Origin: a virus
DNA length: 64,000 nt
Strand: one strand, 5' to 3'
IMG/VR virus record: IMGVR_UViG_3300009080_000001
Location: 1 to 64,000 of that record
Shown: one piece after another, positions 40,655-49,508 of the stretch
Numbering within the stretch: the first letter of the stretch is position 1
Layout of the letters: each line of letters begins with the position of its first letter
Notes under the pieces: generated by a model
Database searches by the model: none
What the model saw: the letters and a program-made list of their open reading frames with translations, nothing else
Told to the model about the DNA's origin: nothing
Program-made: the position numbers and the translations under genes

Positions 40655-40898
40655 AGTTGGGTGGAAATATGCTATTGAAGTAATTAGTGATAATTATACG
40701 TTTACCGTCACTAATTATGACGAAGTAGAAGGAAGAGTCTTCGGGATAGATGGATGCGGTATTGAAGACATTTGGAGCGTATCTACATTTCAAAAATACG
40801 CTACTCCTCTATATATAGAAGTTAAAGCAACAAGATTAGCACGTAAAATGTTCCCGAATGCTGAAGAAGAAAACGGAATGTTGATACTGGAGGAATAA
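40644..40898 (+). CDS. VG-TRLARK protein, 84 aa
   Basis: GTG 40644 with AGGAG 6 bases upstream. EIKVGWKYAIEV start and C-terminal VKATRLARKMFPNA...NGMLILEE. Confidence 0.7.
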   Translation: MEIKVGWKYAIEVISDNYTFTVTNYDEVEGRVFGIDGCGIEDIWSVSTFQKYATPLYIEVKATRLARKMFPNAEEENGMLILEE

Positions 40899-41185
40899 TG
40901 GATCTATTTAATGAAATGATGTTAACGTACACAGATATTAATTTAGATATCAGTAGGTTGAAAAAAGATGTTGAGAAATTAGATGATGATAGTCTAGTTG
41001 ATGAAGTTGGTTCATTAAGATATGCTATTGACGGTAAAGAGGCAGAAAAGATCGAGCATATTCTTTTCAAGAATTACTCAGAAGAAGTGTTAGATGAAGA
41101 GGATCTTAATTTCCTTAGAGATGTATATGTACTATATTATGCTGAATTTGCAATATTAATTGATACAGATGAAGATGACGAGTAG
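40898..41185 (+). CDS. Unknown acidic helical protein, 95 aa
   Basis: TGGAGGA upstream. Mostly helical and strongly acidic, ending DTDEDDE. Unknown. Confidence 0.62.
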   Translation: MDLFNEMMLTYTDINLDISRLKKDVEKLDDDSLVDEVGSLRYAIDGKEAEKIEHILFKNYSEEVLDEEDLNFLRDVYVLYYAEFAILIDTDEDDE

Positions 41186-41318
41186 ACATAAGGTTTATTT
41201 CGTTGTAGTAATACTGTCAGCAATTTACAGATTATATGAAAATGATATTGACGGATTTATACTTAGTATGTTAGTATTGAGTATATTTTGCTTAATACCA
41301 AGGAGGAATGGTGAGTGA
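41175..41318 (+). CDS. Small membrane protein, 47 aa
   Basis: Two hydrophobic stretches (VYFVVVILSAIY and FILSMLVLSIFCLI). The stop overlaps the next gene start. Confidence 0.48.
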   Translation: MTSRHKVYFVVVILSAIYRLYENDIDGFILSMLVLSIFCLIPRRNGE

Positions 41319-41580
41319 AAGTTGGGTTGGCAGGAAAGTAAGGTTTAAGAATTGGCCAGAGTGTATGTATTGGTATATAGAAAAGGAAGATTCTGGTAAT
41401 TATATCGGAACTGTATTTGCTCATAATAAAGTACAGGAAACTGAATTCAATATTACCAAGAGGTTTACACATAAACGATATTTTTTAATTGACACAAAAG
41501 TAAAGGACACCAGACTTGCACGTAAAATGTATCCAGATTTTAAGGAAACTGAAGATGGTTATTTATTAATAATGAGGTAA
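41311..41580 (+). CDS. TRLARK-module protein, 89 aa
   Basis: GTG 41311 preferred (AGGAGG 4 bases upstream, while ATG 41308 is too close). Basic N-terminal domain (WVGRKVRFKNWPECMYWY) and C-terminal VKDTRLARKMYPDF...DGYLLI. Immediately precedes the DNA polymerase, which carries the same module internally. Confidence 0.7.
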   Translation: MSESWVGRKVRFKNWPECMYWYIEKEDSGNYIGTVFAHNKVQETEFNITKRFTHKRYFLIDTKVKDTRLARKMYPDFKETEDGYLLIMR

Positions 41581-41582
41581 TA

Positions 41583-43955
41583 GTGAAAGAACGTAAACTA
41601 GTAATAGTTGATAATATAAAGAAATTAGCAGAAGCTATAACACATATAAATACTTACGATATATTAGCATACGATATAGAAACTACTGGACTTATTCCTA
41701 CTAAGGAAAAGGTTATAGGGTTCTCAGTATGCGGTAAAGTAGGTGAAGCATATTATATTCCACATTTAACTTGGGATACTACCAAAAATAAACTAGTCGA
41801 AGTATTCAGCTTCAGTAAAATATCCTCCATTTTAAATTCGTTAAAAGGTAAAGAGTTACTGATGTGGAACGGTAGTTTCGACGTTAGATTCACCAGAGAT
41901 TATTTCGATATAGACCTTACAGAAGAATTATTCGCAGATATTATGTTAATGAAACATACAGTAGAAGAAGAGGGTCAATTTAGCTTAAAAGGCTGTGCAA
42001 TCCAGTACCAAGAAGAGATTGGACTAGATGTAGCAGAAGACGCTAACAAAGAGCAGATAGCCTTAAAAGAGAACGTAGCTAAGAATGGCGGTACAACTAC
42101 TAGAGCTAAGTACGAGATGTATAAGGCTGATCTAGACGTTATGGGTGTGTATGCCGCAGCCGATGCAGACCTTACATTAAGACTTGCAAACCTATTCAGA
42201 GAAAAGCTTGAAAAAGAGGAATTAGAGGACTTCTTTTATGATGAAGAAGTTATGCCTTTATATAAGTATGTAACAATGACAATGGAATCTAATCCAGTAC
42301 AATTAGATATTGATAAACTTAAATACTACAAACATAAGATAGAGCAAGATATAGTTAAATTACATGATGCTATTGTTGCAGACTTATTAACAAGCGTTAA
42401 AGTACAAGCATGGTTAGAAGAAGTAGCTAAGACTAAATATCCGCCAAAACCTACTGGAAACTACGCTCAAAGAGTGGTAGAGAAATTCGGACTAGATTTA
42501 CCAAAATCAGCATCAGGGAAGTACAGTATTTCCAGAAAGAATGTTGAGAAATTACCAGATAGTGACGCTAAAAGCTTCTTATTAAAAGAGAGTAATATAG
42601 AGCCGGAATTTAAGGTAAAAGATACAAGGTTAGCACGTAAGATGTATCCGGGCTGTGTAGAGAAAGATGGTTGGTTAGTACCTGCTCAAGATATGTCAAG
42701 TATTTCAGTTGAATTATGGGAAGAACATAATGGTGGTAAAATCAATATCTCATCTAAAAAGCAAATGGGTGAAATAGTATTTAATTACATGAAAGTTAAG
42801 CCTTTAACTAAGACCTTAAAAGGTGCGCCACAATTTAACGATGCTTTAATTCAATATTTAGCTGATAATCAGTTTTCTTGGGCTAATGACCTTAGTGACT
42901 ACAATAAGCTAATTAAGATCAAGTCAGCATATATCGATAGATTCTTGGATAATAACCAAGATGGTAATTATTACTTTTATTACAAACAACATGGAACATT
43001 ATCAGGACGATATAGTTCTGACGCACAGCAGCTACCAAGACCTAAAGAAGATGGAGAACTATCACCATTAGTACTTGAATATAACAATGCTATTAGGTCG
43101 TTCTTTGTCGCTGGTGAAGGTCGTAAGTTTATTGATGCCGATTATGAGTCGTTAGAGCCACATGTATTTGCACATGTATCAGGTGATGATGGGTTGAGAA
43201 ATATCTTCCGTAAAGGTCATGATTTTTATAGTACTATTGCTATTCAAACAGAGAAGCTTGGGGAATTTAGTGCGGATAAGAAGTCCGAAAGTTACCTTGG
43301 GAAATTAAACAAACCATTACGCCAGAAGGCTAAGGCTTATAGTCTAGGCGTTCCATATGGCATGACACCTTATGCCCTAGCTAAGACATTAGAAGTGGAT
43401 GAGAAGGAAGCTAAGAAGCTATATGATGGGTATTTAGACGGGTTTCCAGAGCTTAAGAAGTGGATGCAGAAGAGTAAGAGAGATGCACAGTACAAAGGAT
43501 TCGTTAAGACGCAAACTGGACGTATTAGGCACTTAGATAGGGTTAAAGAGCTACATGCTGAACATGGTGAGAAATTACTTAATTTTAAATACCGTAAAAA
43601 GCTTGAAAAACAAGTAGCTAAGAAACTTGGTGGATTTGAAGCATCTAAAGAAGTTAAAGGTATGTACCTTGATTATAAGAATGGTATAAATAATAGCCGC
43701 AACTTTCAGATTCAAGGATTATCGGCTAGTATTGTAAATAAATCCATGATACTGATTATGCAGGATTTTAGGGACGAGAATATAGACGGTTACGTATGTG
43801 CAACAGTACATGATCAGATTATTGTTAACGTATCTGATTTAGATCTTGACAGAGCTATAGAAATAGTGCAATATAGAATGACAACGGTTGTTGAGCTATC
43901 AGTTGATCTGAAAGCTCCGCCAGAAATTAGCGATAATTTTAGAGATGGACATTAA
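41583..43955 (+). CDS. DNA polymerase, family A, with internal TRLARK insertion, 790 aa
   Basis: GTG start. Proofreading exonuclease: AYDIETTGL (about residue 30), MWNGSFDVRF (about 93), AAADADLTLRL (about 193). Polymerase: GTLSGRYSSDAQQLPRP, motif A IDADYESLEPHV (about 518), motif B RQKAKAYSLGVPYG (about 581), motif C ATVHDQIIV (about 740), where the usual HDE is HDQ. Residues 345-366 (VKDTRLARKMYPG...DGWLV) are a TRLARK module inserted before the INISSKKQMGE segment. It replicates the phage genome. Confidence 0.92.
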   Translation: MKERKLVIVDNIKKLAEAITHINTYDILAYDIETTGLIPTKEKVIGFSVCGKVGEAYYIPHLTWDTTKNKLVEVFSFSKISSILNSLKGKELLMWNGSFDVRFTRDYFDIDLTEELFADIMLMKHTVEEEGQFSLKGCAIQYQEEIGLDVAEDANKEQIALKENVAKNGGTTTRAKYEMYKADLDVMGVYAAADADLTLRLANLFREKLEKEELEDFFYDEEVMPLYKYVTMTMESNPVQLDIDKLKYYKHKIEQDIVKLHDAIVADLLTSVKVQAWLEEVAKTKYPPKPTGNYAQRVVEKFGLDLPKSASGKYSISRKNVEKLPDSDAKSFLLKESNIEPEFKVKDTRLARKMYPGCVEKDGWLVPAQDMSSISVELWEEHNGGKINISSKKQMGEIVFNYMKVKPLTKTLKGAPQFNDALIQYLADNQFSWANDLSDYNKLIKIKSAYIDRFLDNNQDGNYYFYYKQHGTLSGRYSSDAQQLPRPKEDGELSPLVLEYNNAIRSFFVAGEGRKFIDADYESLEPHVFAHVSGDDGLRNIFRKGHDFYSTIAIQTEKLGEFSADKKSESYLGKLNKPLRQKAKAYSLGVPYGMTPYALAKTLEVDEKEAKKLYDGYLDGFPELKKWMQKSKRDAQYKGFVKTQTGRIRHLDRVKELHAEHGEKLLNFKYRKKLEKQVAKKLGGFEASKEVKGMYLDYKNGINNSRNFQIQGLSASIVNKSMILIMQDFRDENIDGYVCATVHDQIIVNVSDLDLDRAIEIVQYRMTTVVELSVDLKAPPEISDNFRDGH

Positions 43956-43956
43956 T

Positions 43957-44511
43957 ATGGGTAAATTTTCAAGAAAAGAACAATGGAGTCTTATAGAGAA
44001 AGGTAAAAAAGGTTGTTCTGTTTGTGGTGATATTTTAGAATTAGATTGTTTTAGAAAAACTGGAAAAGTAAATAAACAAGGAATTGTAGGTTACAGAAGC
44101 AATTGCAGGTACTGTAAACACGTAGATCAGATGAGTAGAAAAGGACACAATCCTAGGAATAAAGATGATTTTTGGCATAGACATGGACTAAGAGATGAAG
44201 GGTTCATAGATAAAGCAGGAAAAGCAAGGAACTACGAAAGAGATAGAGTTAATTTTATAAGGAGAGTTTATAATGTTGACTTTAAAGAAGCTTTAGATTT
44301 ACATAAAAGATCACTACATGATACTTGTGAGATATGTGGAAAAGGGTTTGAAGACAACGGTAAAGCTCTAGCTGTAGATCACTGTCACAGTAACGGGCAT
44401 GTTAGAGGTATATTATGTGAAGTATGTAATAAAGGATTAGGACACTTTAAAGATAACGTAGATGTTATGAAAAATGCTATCAAATATTTAGAAGAAAAAA
44501 GGGAGAAATAA
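43957..44511 (+). CDS. Endonuclease VII-like nuclease, 184 aa
   Basis: C-terminal core DTCEICGKGF...LAVDHCHSNGHVRGILCEVCNKGLG (about residues 125-165) is the recombination endonuclease VII / HNH zinc core. An N-terminal CSVC...CRYC pair suggests a second zinc site. It may resolve branched DNA before packaging or be a homing nuclease, and its location next to the polymerase is compatible with either. An alternative ATG is at 43945. Confidence 0.85.
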   Translation: MGKFSRKEQWSLIEKGKKGCSVCGDILELDCFRKTGKVNKQGIVGYRSNCRYCKHVDQMSRKGHNPRNKDDFWHRHGLRDEGFIDKAGKARNYERDRVNFIRRVYNVDFKEALDLHKRSLHDTCEICGKGFEDNGKALAVDHCHSNGHVRGILCEVCNKGLGHFKDNVDVMKNAIKYLEEKREK

Positions 44512-44786
44512 TGAAATATGAGTCTGAATTTAGAATAAAAGAAAAAGAGTTTTACCCAAGAGAAAAGCACAGTCATAAGAAAGTGATTGATGAGTTAGCA
44601 AATATCGTTAAAAGAGCTGATTTAGAGATTGATGAACTTGAAATATCTAGAGAAGTGGCGTTTGAACTACATCAAACTAGATTTAAAGAGCTATTAGAAG
44701 CTCATTCCGAAATAAGAACTTATCAAGCAATTTCGACTATTTTAGCATTAGGAGTAATATTGTTAGGATTAATAGTACTAGTATAA
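44511..44786 (+). CDS. Tail-anchored membrane protein, 91 aa
   Basis: Charged helical body and one C-terminal membrane helix (ISTILALGVILLGLIVLV). GGGAG upstream. It begins a cluster of membrane proteins that may form a lysis cassette. Confidence 0.6.
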   Translation: MKYESEFRIKEKEFYPREKHSHKKVIDELANIVKRADLEIDELEISREVAFELHQTRFKELLEAHSEIRTYQAISTILALGVILLGLIVLV

Positions 44787-44803
44787 CAGAATAGGACATT
44801 GGT

Positions 44804-44974
44804 ATGAGCTACATTAGAAGAATACTTAACTGGTTATTATCATTTTTTCAAACATCAGAAACACCTGAATTAGACGAGAAAATAAACCAGAAAAAGAAAG
44901 AGATTAAAGAAATTGACAAAGAACTCGAAAAAGAGTACGATAATGTTAAAGATTCTATGGAGGAATGGAAGTGA
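44804..44974 (+). CDS. Small coiled-coil protein, 56 aa
   Basis: Amphipathic N-terminus (IRRILNWLLSFFQ) then a Lys/Glu coiled coil. The stop overlaps the next start. Unknown. Confidence 0.52.
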   Translation: MSYIRRILNWLLSFFQTSETPELDEKINQKKKEIKEIDKELEKEYDNVKDSMEEWK

Positions 44975-45186
44975 TTATTTTTGTTATAGCTTGGATTATA
45001 TGCGGATTATTTGGGTCTTATTTGTATTTTAGACAATTTAGTGATAAGAACGGATATATGGAAGTTAAGGTAGATGATATAATTATAATGTTTTTATTAG
45101 CTGCGCTTGGTTTTGGAGGCTTAATAGTAGGGTTACTTAATAATAACGATAAGGTGTTATTTACAATAGGAAGGAAGGATGATTAA
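44971..45186 (+). CDS. Two-helix membrane protein, holin-like, 71 aa
   Basis: GTG 44971 preferred (GGAGG 8 bases upstream; ATG 44965 is too close). Helices about residues 1-18 and 35-55. Position directly before a spanin-like gene supports a holin role. Inferred. Confidence 0.58.
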   Translation: MIIFVIAWIICGLFGSYLYFRQFSDKNGYMEVKVDDIIIMFLLAALGFGGLIVGLLNNNDKVLFTIGRKDD

Positions 45187-45550
45187 ACTAATAAAGACAT
45201 TACTGCTTCTAGCAGCTCTTGTATACGCTTCTAACGGCATTGGATGCGATTACCCTACACAAGTATCAGCTAATGATACAGTGGCTTGTGAGGGCGTTAT
45301 ATTGACGAATAAGCAGTTTGTAGATACAAGTAATAACAAGAAAGAGTTACGTTTAAAAGACCTTAAAATAGCTAAATTAGAAGGTACTGTAGAATTAATG
45401 GATATTAGACATTCAGTATATAGAAAAGAGTTAGATAAAACTAGGGATGCTTTGTCAGATTTAGAGATCAAGAGTACTATTGGTTACGTTATAAGCTTCA
45501 GTTTTGGAGCTGTATTAACTGGTTATATTGCTAAGGAAGTTTTGAAGTGA
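45179..45550 (+). CDS. Candidate single-protein spanin (u-spanin), 123 aa
   Basis: N-terminal export signal ending near GIGC (Cys about 23, lipobox-like), a periplasmic helical/coiled-coil section (about 50-95), and a C-terminal membrane helix (GYVISFSFGAVLTGYIAKEVL). An N-terminal outer-membrane anchor plus a C-terminal inner-membrane helix is the T1 gp11 design, which fuses the membranes at lysis. The lipobox is not perfect. Confidence 0.62.
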   Translation: MIKLIKTLLLLAALVYASNGIGCDYPTQVSANDTVACEGVILTNKQFVDTSNNKKELRLKDLKIAKLEGTVELMDIRHSVYRKELDKTRDALSDLEIKSTIGYVISFSFGAVLTGYIAKEVLK

Positions 45551-45849
45551 AGAAAGCGATGTGGATAAGTTATTCGTCCGATGAACATGAACCTAATTTT
45601 CCTTTTAATATTAATGATGTAATTAATGTTGAAGAGGATTTTGAAGCAGGATGGGCTAATGGTCTATGGGAGATTCTTGACGATGAAGGATTTAGTATTA
45701 GCTACGAGTATTCCGGAGAACTTCTAAACCAGTGTTACTTATATAAAGAACAATTACTTTTCGGAGTAAAATCAACACGACTAGCAAAGAAACTATATCC
45801 AAATGCTCCAGAAAAAGAGGGTATGTTATGGATCAAAGACGATGAGTAA
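45547..45849 (+). CDS. TRLARK-module protein, 100 aa
   Basis: GTG start with AAGGAAG upstream. N-terminal small domain (YSSDEHEPNFPFNINDVINVEEDF) and C-terminal VKSTRLAKKLYPNA...EGMLWI. Confidence 0.7.
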   Translation: MKKAMWISYSSDEHEPNFPFNINDVINVEEDFEAGWANGLWEILDDEGFSISYEYSGELLNQCYLYKEQLLFGVKSTRLAKKLYPNAPEKEGMLWIKDDE

Positions 45850-46153
45850 ACCAGTATATTTCAAACTAGGTTCAACTGGTAAGATTTACCAAGCAGATAT
45901 CTGTAGAGATTACACAGTTGGCGTAGATTGGTCAGCTATGATCCAAGTAGTAGAATTTGACGACATATCTCAAGTACATCAAGACATATTTTCACATACA
46001 TATTTCAACAGAAATTACGCTAATGTTCGAGCAAGTTTATATCTTATATTAAAAGGTGACTTACTGTACGAATCTATCAAAGATACTAGATTAGCACGTA
46101 AGATGTATCCAGATGCTATCGAACATGAAGGTTGGTTGTTAATTGAAAGTTAG
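45842..46153 (+). CDS. TRLARK-module protein, 103 aa
   Basis: ATG 45842 lies in the previous gene's end. SKPVYFKLGSTGKIYQ start and C-terminal IKDTRLARKMYPDA...EGWLLIE. Confidence 0.7.
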   Translation: MSKPVYFKLGSTGKIYQADICRDYTVGVDWSAMIQVVEFDDISQVHQDIFSHTYFNRNYANVRASLYLILKGDLLYESIKDTRLARKMYPDAIEHEGWLLIES

Positions 46154-46364
46154 TAAAAATACCCAAGAAATTGAATTTGAAGCTAAAGTATTATATCCAA
46201 CTTTTGGGATAAATACAGAGGTACAGACATTTGATGGTGTTGAAAAAACAACATTTTTAAGTGTGCCATGCATATTTAGCTTGACAGTACAAAAAAATCT
46301 ATTTATAATCAAAATTAGTTTAGTAATCGGATTAAGCATAAAGCTTAAACTATTGGAGAATTAG
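46143..46364 (+). CDS. Unknown small protein, 73 aa
   Basis: Probable TTG start overlapping the previous gene. Beta-like, with a hydrophobic C-terminal part. The stop abuts the exonuclease ATG. Moderate support only. Confidence 0.42.
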   Translation: MKVSKNTQEIEFEAKVLYPTFGINTEVQTFDGVEKTTFLSVPCIFSLTVQKNLFIIKISLVIGLSIKLKLLEN

Positions 46365-47345
46365 ATGAGTAAGAAACTGAAACAGATTAAACAAAGATTC
46401 GTAGATACTATGAATCAAGTAGGAGAGGTACTAGATGTATGCCCTACTGAACTTAGGAGAGACGACTATGTTAGAATCTCAGTTGATACTGATATAGAAG
46501 ATAGACTTAATAAGGAAGAATTAAACCTTATTGGTGGATTTAAAAGTGCTAAGAAGTCGTTTATTAAAGGCAAGAAAGCAGGTCCAAAGATTCTATTATT
46601 TGACTTAGAGACTACGCCTATTGAAGCATATGTTTGGGGTCTATGGGATCAAAATATTGGCTTAAGTATGGTTAAAGAAGAATCATCACTATTATCTTGG
46701 TCAGCTAAATGGCTTGGAGATGATAAAGTCATGTATGACGATGTTTCCGGTCAAAAGAACTTAAGAGACGATAAAAGGATAGTACAATCATTACTTAAAT
46801 TAGTAGATGAAGCTGATATTATCGTTGGTCATAATTCTGACTCATTTGACGTTAAAGTTATGAACGCTAGAGTTATTAAGAACGGCTTAAAGCCACCAAG
46901 TTCATATAAACGTATGGATACTAAAAAGATGGCTAAGAAACACTTCAGATTCCTTTCTAACAAGCTTCAGTACTTAACTGATTCATTATGTACGGAATTT
47001 AAGAAGTCGTCACATGGTAAGTTTCCGGGCTTCTCAATGTGGAAAGAATGTCTTAAAGGAAACAAAGAAGCATTCCAAGAGATGAAAGAATATAACATTC
47101 TAGATGTAACTTCATTAGAGGAATTATTTGTACAAATGTTGCCTTGGGAATCAGCTAGAATATTCAATACCTACAAAGATAACGATTCATGTACTTGTGG
47201 ACATAATAAGTTCAAAAAGAGTGGGTTTGCTTATACTCCTAGCGCAAAGTATCAAAAATACAAATGTAAGAAATGTGGAGCAGAATCTAGAGGTACTGAG
47301 AATCTTAATCTTAGAAAATCAACTAAGAAAAATACGGTTAGGTAA
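46365..47345 (+). CDS. DEDD 3'-5' exonuclease with zinc ribbon, 326 aa
   Basis: RNase H-like exonuclease motifs: ILLFDLETTPIEAY (about residue 75), IIVGHNSDSFDVKVMN (about 152), and EYNILDVTSLEELF (about 243). A C-terminal CTCG...CKKCG zinc ribbon (about 275-308) may bind nucleic acid. A separate proofreading or repair exonuclease besides that inside the DNA polymerase. Confidence 0.83.
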   Translation: MSKKLKQIKQRFVDTMNQVGEVLDVCPTELRRDDYVRISVDTDIEDRLNKEELNLIGGFKSAKKSFIKGKKAGPKILLFDLETTPIEAYVWGLWDQNIGLSMVKEESSLLSWSAKWLGDDKVMYDDVSGQKNLRDDKRIVQSLLKLVDEADIIVGHNSDSFDVKVMNARVIKNGLKPPSSYKRMDTKKMAKKHFRFLSNKLQYLTDSLCTEFKKSSHGKFPGFSMWKECLKGNKEAFQEMKEYNILDVTSLEELFVQMLPWESARIFNTYKDNDSCTCGHNKFKKSGFAYTPSAKYQKYKCKKCGAESRGTENLNLRKSTKKNTVR

Positions 47346-47629
47346 TGTCAGGTATAGATCACCTATACGCTAGAATTAAGAATAGGCTCGTTGAATTTGA
47401 CTTCGAGCCTACTTCAAAAAGAGCAGATGGTATATTCTATACTATAATGTGGGAATTTTCATATTCAATGAATAATATTTCTAACGATGTTATTGACAGC
47501 TATATAAAAGATGTATATAATTTTGACAGGTATAGAAATACCAGACTAGCACAAAAGATGTTTAAAAACGATATTATTAAGAAAACAGATAAATGGATAT
47601 ATGTGAGAGATTATGGTAACAAAAAATAG
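47345..47629 (+). CDS. TRLARK-module protein, 94 aa
   Basis: ATG overlaps the preceding TAA. N-terminal helical part and C-terminal YRNTRLAQKMFKN...DKWIYV, with Pro replaced in the module. Overlaps the next gene. Confidence 0.68.
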   Translation: MSGIDHLYARIKNRLVEFDFEPTSKRADGIFYTIMWEFSYSMNNISNDVIDSYIKDVYNFDRYRNTRLAQKMFKNDIIKKTDKWIYVRDYGNKK

Positions 47630-47837
47630 GAAGATGTTTAATGCTTTGAAGGATGCTGGATATTCTGACAAAGATATTGGTAGTTTTTGTGAGGCTTATT
47701 TAGAACTAGTAGCAGAGGCTATGATTGACGGTTTAGTTAGAGAAACTAAAGGTATTAATGAAACTGAGTTAGCAGAGAAGATACTTAAAGATAAGTTGAT
47801 ATATAAACGTAACGGTAAGTTATATGTGGAGAAATAG
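47613..47837 (+). CDS. Small protein with degenerate TRLARK-like end, 74 aa
   Basis: C-terminus NETELAEKILKDKL...NGKLYVEK is a diverged module. Helical N-terminus. Overlaps neighbours. Confidence 0.62.
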   Translation: MVTKNRKMFNALKDAGYSDKDIGSFCEAYLELVAEAMIDGLVRETKGINETELAEKILKDKLIYKRNGKLYVEK

Positions 47838-48112
47838 TGCAAGAAATATTTGAATTTAACGGTTGGATTGGAAGTATATTGCTCGCAATTTGTGCAGTAC
47901 CTTTAGCATGGAGATCGTTAAGAGATAAACATAGTAATGGAGTTGATGGATTATTTCTGATAATCTGGGGATTAGGCGAGATACTTACGTTAACATATGT
48001 ACTATATAAATGGGATTTACCGTTAATATTAAACTATGGGTTGAATCTAGTGTTTATTGGCATTGTTGTTTATTATAAGCTAAAGCCGGAGGTTGTTAAT
48101 GAAAAGAAGTGA
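47837..48112 (+). CDS. PQ-loop/SemiSWEET-like membrane protein, 91 aa
   Basis: GTG start. Three membrane helices with GWIGSILLAICAVPLAWRSLRDKHSNGVDGLFLIIWGLGE, which follows the PQ-loop repeat pattern (P..w.s...k...G). Such small three-helix proteins act as dimeric transporters in bacteria and are unusual in phages. The solute is unknown. Confidence 0.62.
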   Translation: MQEIFEFNGWIGSILLAICAVPLAWRSLRDKHSNGVDGLFLIIWGLGEILTLTYVLYKWDLPLILNYGLNLVFIGIVVYYKLKPEVVNEKK

Positions 48113-48311
48113 TATGTTATTGTCTATACGGGACGATATCTATACTTACAGTAATTGTCCCGAAGAAGAAATAGATAAATTAGCCAACATTATACTTAAA
48201 AATATCGAGGATTATGGGATGAAACCTCCCGGAAGATGGTCCTCAGTACTAAGAGGGAATACTGCTAAAAGAGAGATAGCGAGATGTTCGTGGGAGGATG
48301 AAGATGAGTAA
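48099..48311 (+). CDS. Unknown small protein, 70 aa
   Basis: ATG 48099 with GGAGG 6 bases upstream. Helical, with an acidic end. Overlaps both neighbours. Confidence 0.57.
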   Translation: MKRSDMLLSIRDDIYTYSNCPEEEIDKLANIILKNIEDYGMKPPGRWSSVLRGNTAKREIARCSWEDEDE

Positions 48312-48870
48312 AGATACTTTTAAAGAAAACTTGGAAATGTTCCACTCTAGTAATATACATATACCTTCAAGAAGTATATTATTATCTGGAGAAATTACAG
48401 TAGAAAAAAGAGATGAGTTTCTAAAGAATATATTAACACTTGATGAAAAGGGTCACGATATTATAGTATACCTATCTAGTGAAGGTGGTTACACAGATCA
48501 AGGTAAGTCGATATATGACTTGATTAAAACTAGAGATTCTAATATAAAAGGTATAGTACTAGATGAAGCTAGTTCAAGTGCAAGTTTTATACTCCAAGCT
48601 TGTGACGAAAGGATTATGTTTCCAAATAGTTACTTAATGGTACATATTGGAGAAGAGGCTACAGGTGGACATCCTAACACTAAGAAAGCTTGGGATAAGA
48701 AGTATGAAGAAGATACAAAGATAATGGAAGATATGTATTTAAAGAGGATTAAAGAAAAAAAACCAAGATATACAAGAAAACAGTTGCAAAACATGTTAAC
48801 TTTTGATACTATCTTGAATCCTAAGAAAGCAATTGAGCTTGGATTAGCAGATAAGGTATATGGTGATTAA
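48304..48870 (+). CDS. ClpP-like serine protease, 188 aa
   Basis: Start at 48304 (GGGAGG 6 bases upstream). ClpP/crotonase fold with all catalytic positions visible: Ser in DEASSSASFIL (about residue 84), His in LMVHIG (about 117), Asp in FDTILNPKKAIELGLAD (about 165). Cytoplasmic (no signal). It lies in the early/middle region, not beside the capsid gene, so it need not be the prohead protease. It could process or degrade host or phage proteins. Confidence 0.82.
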   Translation: MSKDTFKENLEMFHSSNIHIPSRSILLSGEITVEKRDEFLKNILTLDEKGHDIIVYLSSEGGYTDQGKSIYDLIKTRDSNIKGIVLDEASSSASFILQACDERIMFPNSYLMVHIGEEATGGHPNTKKAWDKKYEEDTKIMEDMYLKRIKEKKPRYTRKQLQNMLTFDTILNPKKAIELGLADKVYGD

Positions 48871-49111
48871 TATTAATATAGGAGACAATTTTTATGGTAA
48901 ATACGGTAGAATACTCATAACGAATATAGTACATAGAGGTTGTGAAACGATTATAACATACAAGTACGATGATGGTGATGATGTACAAGGAAGATGTTTT
49001 CTACCTAGATTCCAAAATATGTTTAAAAGACAAGTAAAAAATACAAGATTAGCAAAGAAGATGTTCCCAAATGCTGAGGAATCTGAAGATGGAGAATGGT
49101 TATATGTATAA
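48860..49111 (+). CDS. TRLARK-module protein, 83 aa
   Basis: NINIGDNFYGKYGRILI start (a GD-type small beta domain) and C-terminal VKNTRLAKKMFPNA...GEWLYV. The WLYV codons contain the next start. Confidence 0.7.
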   Translation: MVININIGDNFYGKYGRILITNIVHRGCETIITYKYDDGDDVQGRCFLPRFQNMFKRQVKNTRLAKKMFPNAEESEDGEWLYV

Positions 49112-49508
49112 AGAAAATGAGAAACTAAGATTACTTGGAAATATCGGAAAAGAAGGCGATAAAGGATTCGTTCCAAAAGGAACAGAAGTTACTTTCGTAA
49201 AGGCTATTGACCAAGGATTAGCATCATTTGTAGTAGTACAACTAGATGATAGGATATTCACAATCAAAGAGATAGCAGTAGAGCCTCTTGAGACGAACAC
49301 ATTAGCTGTTTTAAAGGACTTTAACCGTGAACTTATAGCTGAGAACCCTGAATTAGCTAAGTACCACCACAACGTATTTATGAGACTATTTCACCGTATT
49401 AAGGATTTCTTTAAAAACTTATTGACAAGGAAACCTAAAGAGATTAAGATAGAGGAAGATCTTAGTGGTCTTAAAGATTTAATCAATGATGGAGGAGAAA
49501 TTGAGTAA
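49104..49508 (+). CDS. Unknown protein, 134 aa
   Basis: Start at ATG 49104. The N-terminus (LRLLGNIGKEGDKGFVPKGTEVTFVKAIDQGLASFVVVQLDD) is an SH3-like pattern related to the VGD domains. The C-terminal half is basic-helical then acidic. No TRLARK module. Confidence 0.63.
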   Translation: MYKENEKLRLLGNIGKEGDKGFVPKGTEVTFVKAIDQGLASFVVVQLDDRIFTIKEIAVEPLETNTLAVLKDFNRELIAENPELAKYHHNVFMRLFHRIKDFFKNLLTRKPKEIKIEEDLSGLKDLINDGGEIE

